Part shown: piece after piece, positions 60,750 through 64,000 of the stretch | Layout of the letters: the number at the start of each line of letters is the position of its first letter | Position numbering within the stretch: the first letter of the stretch is position 1 | NCBI GenBank assembly: GCA_016806145.1 | Contig: CP063166.1 | Coordinates: 3,968,001-4,032,000, forward strand | Source of the DNA: Variovorax paradoxus | GTDB lineage: Bacteria > Pseudomonadota > Gammaproteobacteria > Burkholderiales > Burkholderiaceae_C | Reading direction: 5' to 3' | DNA length: 64,000 nt | Position numbers and translations under genes: made by a program | The notes under the pieces: generated by a model | Told to the model about the DNA's origin: nothing | Databases searched by the model: none | The model's input: the letters and a program-made list of their open reading frames with translations, nothing else

Positions 60750-61856
60750 TCAGAACATGTGGCGCATGCCGAACTCGGTGCCGCTCGAGGACCGGTTCGG
60801 CGCCGTGATCGCGCCCGTGAGGGCCGCGGCCGCGCCGTTGCTGTTGCTGATGCGCGCCACGGTCGCGTAGAGCGCGGTGCGCTTCGACAGGTTGTGCACG
60901 TAGCCCAGCGCGAGCTTCGACGAGGTGGGATTGCGCAGCGCACCGAAGGGCTCGAGCCGGTAGCGCGCATACGAGCCCTTGATCTCGCCCGGCCCGATCG
61001 GCAGGTGGAAGCCGATCAGCGCGCCCTTGGCATCGGCGGAGCCCTTCGACTCGCTGTAGAGCTCGCCCGTGAGCTTGAAATTCATCAGCGACGGGCCGAA
61101 GGTGTAGGAGGCGCCGAGATTGGTCACGCGCAGGTCGCCGCTCGCGTAGCGCGTCTTGCCTGTGGCCAGCGCGATGTTGAAGCCGCCGTCGGCATAGCCC
61201 AGGCGCAGGCCCGCATGGTTGCCGTCGCGCTTGTTCGACACCAGCGTCCCCGGCAGCACCGAGGTCGACTCGTTCTCGCCCATCGCGTACATCACCTGGC
61301 CATAGAAGCCGCCGAGGCCGCCCGGCAGCAGGTAGCCCACGCTGTTGGAAGCACGCGTGCCGGTCGGCGCGGTGAGGCCGCCCAGCCCCGAGAAGTACAG
61401 CTGGTTGGCGCCGATGCCGCCGCCGGTGCCGAAGGGGTCGTAGATCGCGGTGTTCCAGAACGCCGGCACGTAGTCGCGGCCCAGGCGGATCTCGCCGAAC
61501 GGCCCCGCGAGGCTCACGGTGGCGCGGCGGTTGAAGCTCAGCACGCCCGGCGTGCCGTTGCCGCTGGCCTGGTTGTTCGAGTTCGACGGAAAGCCCAGCG
61601 CGCTGTCGTTCTGCAGCCCCATCTCGAGCCAGAAGCTCGCCGACAGCCCGCCGCCGAGGTCCTCGGTGCCGCGAAAGCCGAGCCGGCTGAACATGTTGCC
61701 GCTGTTCGTGAGCTGCGTCTTGCTGCCCGCGCCGGGCCCGCTGCCGCGCGTGTAGGTGACGGCGGCGTCGACCACGCCGAAGATCGTGAGGGAGGATTGG
61801 GCCAGCGCTCCGCCAGCCGCGCTGATCGAAACCAGCGTGAGCAAGTACTTTTTCAT
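60750..61856 (-). CDS. Gram-negative porin (porin-4 family)
   Basis: A 368-residue outer-membrane porin: signal peptide MKKYLLTLVSISAAGGALA-Q, then SSLTIFGVVDAAVTYTRGSG, FSRLGFRGTEDLGGGLSASF, and the C-terminal GTEFGMRHMF ending in Phe, as trimeric porins do. Composition is that of a 16-strand beta barrel. It follows the reductase gene by 45 bp on the same strand and probably lets the aromatic substrate through the outer membrane. Confidence 0.92.
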   Translation of the reverse strand: MKKYLLTLVSISAAGGALAQSSLTIFGVVDAAVTYTRGSGPGAGSKTQLTNSGNMFSRLGFRGTEDLGGGLSASFWLEMGLQNDSALGFPSNSNNQASGNGTPGVLSFNRRATVSLAGPFGEIRLGRDYVPAFWNTAIYDPFGTGGGIGANQLYFSGLGGLTAPTGTRASNSVGYLLPGGLGGFYGQVMYAMGENESTSVLPGTLVSNKRDGNHAGLRLGYADGGFNIALATGKTRYASGDLRVTNLGASYTFGPSLMNFKLTGELYSESKGSADAKGALIGFHLPIGPGEIKGSYARYRLEPFGALRNPTSSKLALGYVHNLSKRTALYATVARISNSNGAAAALTGAITAPNRSSSGTEFGMRHMF

Positions 61857-61901
61857 GGAATGTCTCGGGTGGTTCTTCTTTCGGCCGGGGCCTTCGGGGG
61901 A

Positions 61902-62870
61902 TCAGATGTCCAGGACCAGACGCGCGCCCTTGCAGCGCGACACGCAGATCATCATGGTCTTGTTGGCCGCGCGTTCGGCCTTGGTGAGGATGCCGTCGTG
62001 GTGCTCGACCTCGCCCTCGAGCACGGCCGTCTCGCAGGCGCCGCACACGCCTTCCTTGCAGCTGTGGTCGGGGTCGAGACCGGCATCGATCAGGCTGTCG
62101 AGGATCGACTTGCCCGCGGGCACCTCGATCTCGCGCTGGCTCTTCGCGCAGGCCACCACGCAACTCTGCGTGGCGGCCGGTGCCTCCACCTGCACGGCGG
62201 CGAAGCGCTCGATGTGCACGTTGGCATAGGCCAGTTGCTCGCAGCTGCGTTCGAAGGCATCGAGCATCGGCGTGGGCCCGCAGCAGTAGTAGTGGCTGTC
62301 GTCGCCGCGCCCGGCCAGCAGCTTCGCGAGATCGGGCGGCGCGCCCTGCTCGTCGTCGAAGTGCCAGCTCAGTTCGATGGCCTTCTCGCGCGCCAGCGCC
62401 TCGATGGCCTCGACGAAGGCCGCTTCCTTGCGGCTGCGCGCGCAATAGACCAGTTCGACCGGCCGCCCGAGCGACGCGAGCCGCTGCAGCATGCACCAGA
62501 TGGGCGTGACGCCGATGCCGCCGGCCACCAGCACCGAGCGCCGAGCGTCCTCCTCGAGCGCGAAGTTGTTGCGCGGCGCCGAGATCGGCAGGGTCATGCC
62601 CACGCGCAATTGCTGGTGCACGTAGCGCGAGCCACCGCGGCTCTTGCGGTCGTTGAGCACGCCCACCACGTAGCGCTGGCGCTCGCTGGCCGGGTTGCAC
62701 AGCGAATAGCTGCGCACCAGGCCGTTGGGCAGGTGCAGGTCGATGTGCGAGCCGGCCTCGAAGGCGGGAAACTCCACCGCGGGCGTGGCCGGCCGGAACT
62801 CGACGCTCACGATGCCGTCGGCCTCGTAGCGCATCGTGTGCACGAGGGCGTTCAGCGTGGGGGAAGACAT
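61902..62870 (-). CDS. Oxygenase reductase (VanB/phthalate-type)
   Basis: A 322-residue class IA reductase. N-terminal FMN/NAD module (AGSHIDLHLPNGLVRSYSLC, LVAGGIGVTPI, CCGPTPMLDAFE) and a C-terminal plant-type 2Fe-2S domain with the Cys set CKEGVCGAC and CVSRC. It passes electrons from NAD(P)H to the oxygenase encoded 17 bp upstream. Start ATG 62870 (MSSPTLNAL). Confidence 0.92.
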   Translation of the reverse strand: MSSPTLNALVHTMRYEADGIVSVEFRPATPAVEFPAFEAGSHIDLHLPNGLVRSYSLCNPASERQRYVVGVLNDRKSRGGSRYVHQQLRVGMTLPISAPRNNFALEEDARRSVLVAGGIGVTPIWCMLQRLASLGRPVELVYCARSRKEAAFVEAIEALAREKAIELSWHFDDEQGAPPDLAKLLAGRGDDSHYYCCGPTPMLDAFERSCEQLAYANVHIERFAAVQVEAPAATQSCVVACAKSQREIEVPAGKSILDSLIDAGLDPDHSCKEGVCGACETAVLEGEVEHHDGILTKAERAANKTMMICVSRCKGARLVLDI

Positions 62871-62887
62871 GGCGATCGCTTCCTCGC

Positions 62888-63934
62888 TCAGGCGGCGACC
62901 GGCTCTGCCGCTTCCGCGAGCTGCGCCACCGCCAGGTTGCGCATGTGGCGGCGCAGCCGCACGATGCCCAGGTCGTGCTGGTAGAGGTTCTCGTGCTGGT
63001 TGGCGTCGGCCTCCATCTCCTCGAGCATCACGCGGTCCTGCTCGAGCACGTGCCAGTGGCGCGCCTCGAGCCGGTTGCGGTAGAGGAAGCGCCAGGTGTC
63101 GCGCTGCCAGCCCGGTGCCAGCTTGCGCACGCGCCAGAAGAAGGTGGCGGTCATGCCCTTCACGATCGGCGCGAAGGCGCCGACGATGATGAAGTTGCCG
63201 CCCGGGCCGCCGGTCTTCGGATACGGGATTTCCAGCCGCATCCAGTGGATGCCGGTGTCGGCCCACTCGGTCCAGTCGAAGTTGACGTTGCGCTGGCCTT
63301 CCTTCTCGAACACGAAACCGATGTCGGTCGGCCGGATGCCGAACTTGGCGCTCGAGTCGCCCTCGGCCATCGAGTGCGACTGCTTGTGCAGGTAGGTGCC
63401 GTGCATCGGGTCCATCACGTTGTCGAGCACGTAGCGGTAGTCGCCCTTCCACTCGGTGTAGCAGAGGAAGCTCGAATACTCGGCGTCGTCGGTCAGCTGC
63501 TCGGGCAGCACCAGCGGCGGCGGCGTGTCGACCGGCTCCTTCGCGTTGTAGAGGAACACCGCACCGGCTCGCTCCTGCACGTGGAAGTGGCGCGTGGCCT
63601 TCGAGCCCTCGAGCTTGCAGCCCGGGCTGCCGGGCACGCGCGTGACCACGCCGTCGTGCCGCACCTCCACGCCGTGGTAGGGGCACGAGAGCCGGTCGCC
63701 GAGCACCACGCCCTGCGACAGCGGCGCGCCTCGGTGCGGGCAGCGGTCCTCGAGCGCATGCAGCACGCCCCCGCCGTCGCGCCACAGCGCGAGCTTGCGG
63801 CCCAGGCGGCGCAGCGAGACGGGGTTCTCCTGGATGAAGTGCGAGGGGCAGATCGGATACCAGAGGTCCTTGAGGCCGATCTCGAGCAGGTGGTCGACCG
63901 GGTCGGCCGGAGCGGGTTGGATGGCGATGCTCAT
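62888..63934 (-). CDS. Rieske non-heme iron oxygenase, large subunit
   Basis: A 348-residue aromatic oxygenase. Rieske ligands C65-x-H67 and C84-x2-H87 (CPHRG and CPYHG). Mononuclear iron site DPMHGTYLH (Asp175, His178, His183). Relatives are the vanillate demethylase, phthalate dioxygenase and phenoxybenzoate dioxygenase groups, two-component systems with a VanB-like reductase. It hydroxylates or demethylates an aromatic acid. No small subunit is adjacent, as usual in this group. Substrate unknown. It ends just before the reductase start. Confidence 0.9.
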   Translation of the reverse strand: MSIAIQPAPADPVDHLLEIGLKDLWYPICPSHFIQENPVSLRRLGRKLALWRDGGGVLHALEDRCPHRGAPLSQGVVLGDRLSCPYHGVEVRHDGVVTRVPGSPGCKLEGSKATRHFHVQERAGAVFLYNAKEPVDTPPPLVLPEQLTDDAEYSSFLCYTEWKGDYRYVLDNVMDPMHGTYLHKQSHSMAEGDSSAKFGIRPTDIGFVFEKEGQRNVNFDWTEWADTGIHWMRLEIPYPKTGGPGGNFIIVGAFAPIVKGMTATFFWRVRKLAPGWQRDTWRFLYRNRLEARHWHVLEQDRVMLEEMEADANQHENLYQHDLGIVRLRRHMRNLAVAQLAEAAEPVAA

Positions 63935-63944
63935 GGGTGTCTCC

Positions 63945-64000
63945 TCAGCTGGCCAGCGTGGCCATTTCCTTGCGGTACAGCGCCTCGGTCCAGGCCAGGC
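63945..64000 (-). CDS. C-terminal end of an unidentified gene
   Basis: Only the last 18 codons are present, ending ALYRKEMATLAS and a TGA at 63945. The stop is 10 bp before the oxygenase start, so this is the preceding gene of the same operon. Too short to assign. Confidence 0.6.
   Translation of the reverse strand, partial: LAWTEALYRKEMATLAS

Noticed and set aside
1..64000. tRNA, rRNA or CRISPR loci
   Set aside because: No cloverleaf, ribosomal signature or regularly spaced direct repeat was seen on either strand.

Overview
The window is a high-GC (roughly 68-70%) stretch of a Gram-negative beta-proteobacterial chromosome. I infer Comamonadaceae, most likely Variovorax or a close relative. 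The reasons are the many LysR regulators paired with Bug/TctC-type periplasmic binding proteins, a DUF4148 protein, Burkholderiales-type porin, bacteriophytochrome and urea/amide loci, and the 'GTTCGGGCTGAGC...GTCGAAG' intergenic hairpin family. Gene density is about 90%. I see no rRNA, tRNA, CRISPR array, insertion sequence or prophage gene. The content is chromosomal accessory metabolism: transport, catabolism and signalling.

Layout. 1-2.7 kb: an exported protein (partial), a Tat-exported phospholipase C and a tiny Gly-rich lipoprotein. 2.8-7.7 kb: a PhnDCE importer divergent from a HAD phosphatase, with an RpiR-type regulator. 7.7-9.0 kb: an aspartate carbamoyltransferase with an N-terminal helix-turn-helix-like extension and a palindrome in its own promoter. 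9.0-13.1 kb: LysR, then aminotransferase, Bug binding protein and HMG-aldolase/RraA-like protein (cassette 1). 13.2-14.1 kb: a DUF4148 protein and an FmdB-like zinc ribbon. 14.1-20.7 kb: a urea/short-chain-amide operon urtABCDE-fmdA-fmdB. Here urtA carries an apparent 1-base frameshift and two intergenic spaces hold long inverted repeats. 21.0-25.3 kb: a divergent sensor pair, an NCS1-permease/histidine-kinase/receiver fusion and a LuxR-type response regulator. 25.3-27.2 kb: an orphan GspE/PilB-type ATPase. 27.3-35.4 kb: cassette 2, a LysR, a second aminotransferase, a complete polar amino-acid ABC importer, a second aldolase, a D-2-hydroxyacid dehydrogenase and a Bug protein, mostly overlapping or tightly spaced. 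35.4-42.6 kb: a diguanylate cyclase, a Bug protein, an SRPBCC protein, LysR, a diiron protein, a Rid-like fragment, an esterase, a thioesterase and a lipoprotein. 42.7-51.9 kb: an M1 peptidase, an alpha/beta hydrolase, an OmpR-type two-component pair with a binding lipoprotein, LysR, a Rid protein and a LysE exporter. 52.0-58.4 kb: a tight bacteriophytochrome operon (receiver, heme oxygenase, phytochrome kinase, receiver, hybrid kinase). 58.6-64.0 kb: a signal-less binding protein and then a ring-hydroxylating oxygenase operon with reductase, porin and MFS transporter.

How the genes may work together. The two cassettes share LysR, aminotransferase, Bug and RraA/HMG-aldolase families. A coherent reading is import of a substituted acidic amino acid, transamination to a 4-substituted 2-oxo acid, aldol cleavage to pyruvate plus a second oxo acid, and in cassette 2 reduction of a 2-oxo acid by the dehydrogenase. 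The urt-fmd operon would import urea or short amides and hydrolyse formamide or acetamide; the divergent transporter-kinase fusion is its most likely sensor. The bph operon makes biliverdin and a red/far-red sensor that could signal through two stand-alone receivers and a hybrid kinase. The leading candidates for something under-described are the aminotransferase-aldolase cassettes, the HTH-carbamoyltransferase with its self-operator, and the permease-kinase fusion. All functions are inferred from sequence by eye; no database search was run.
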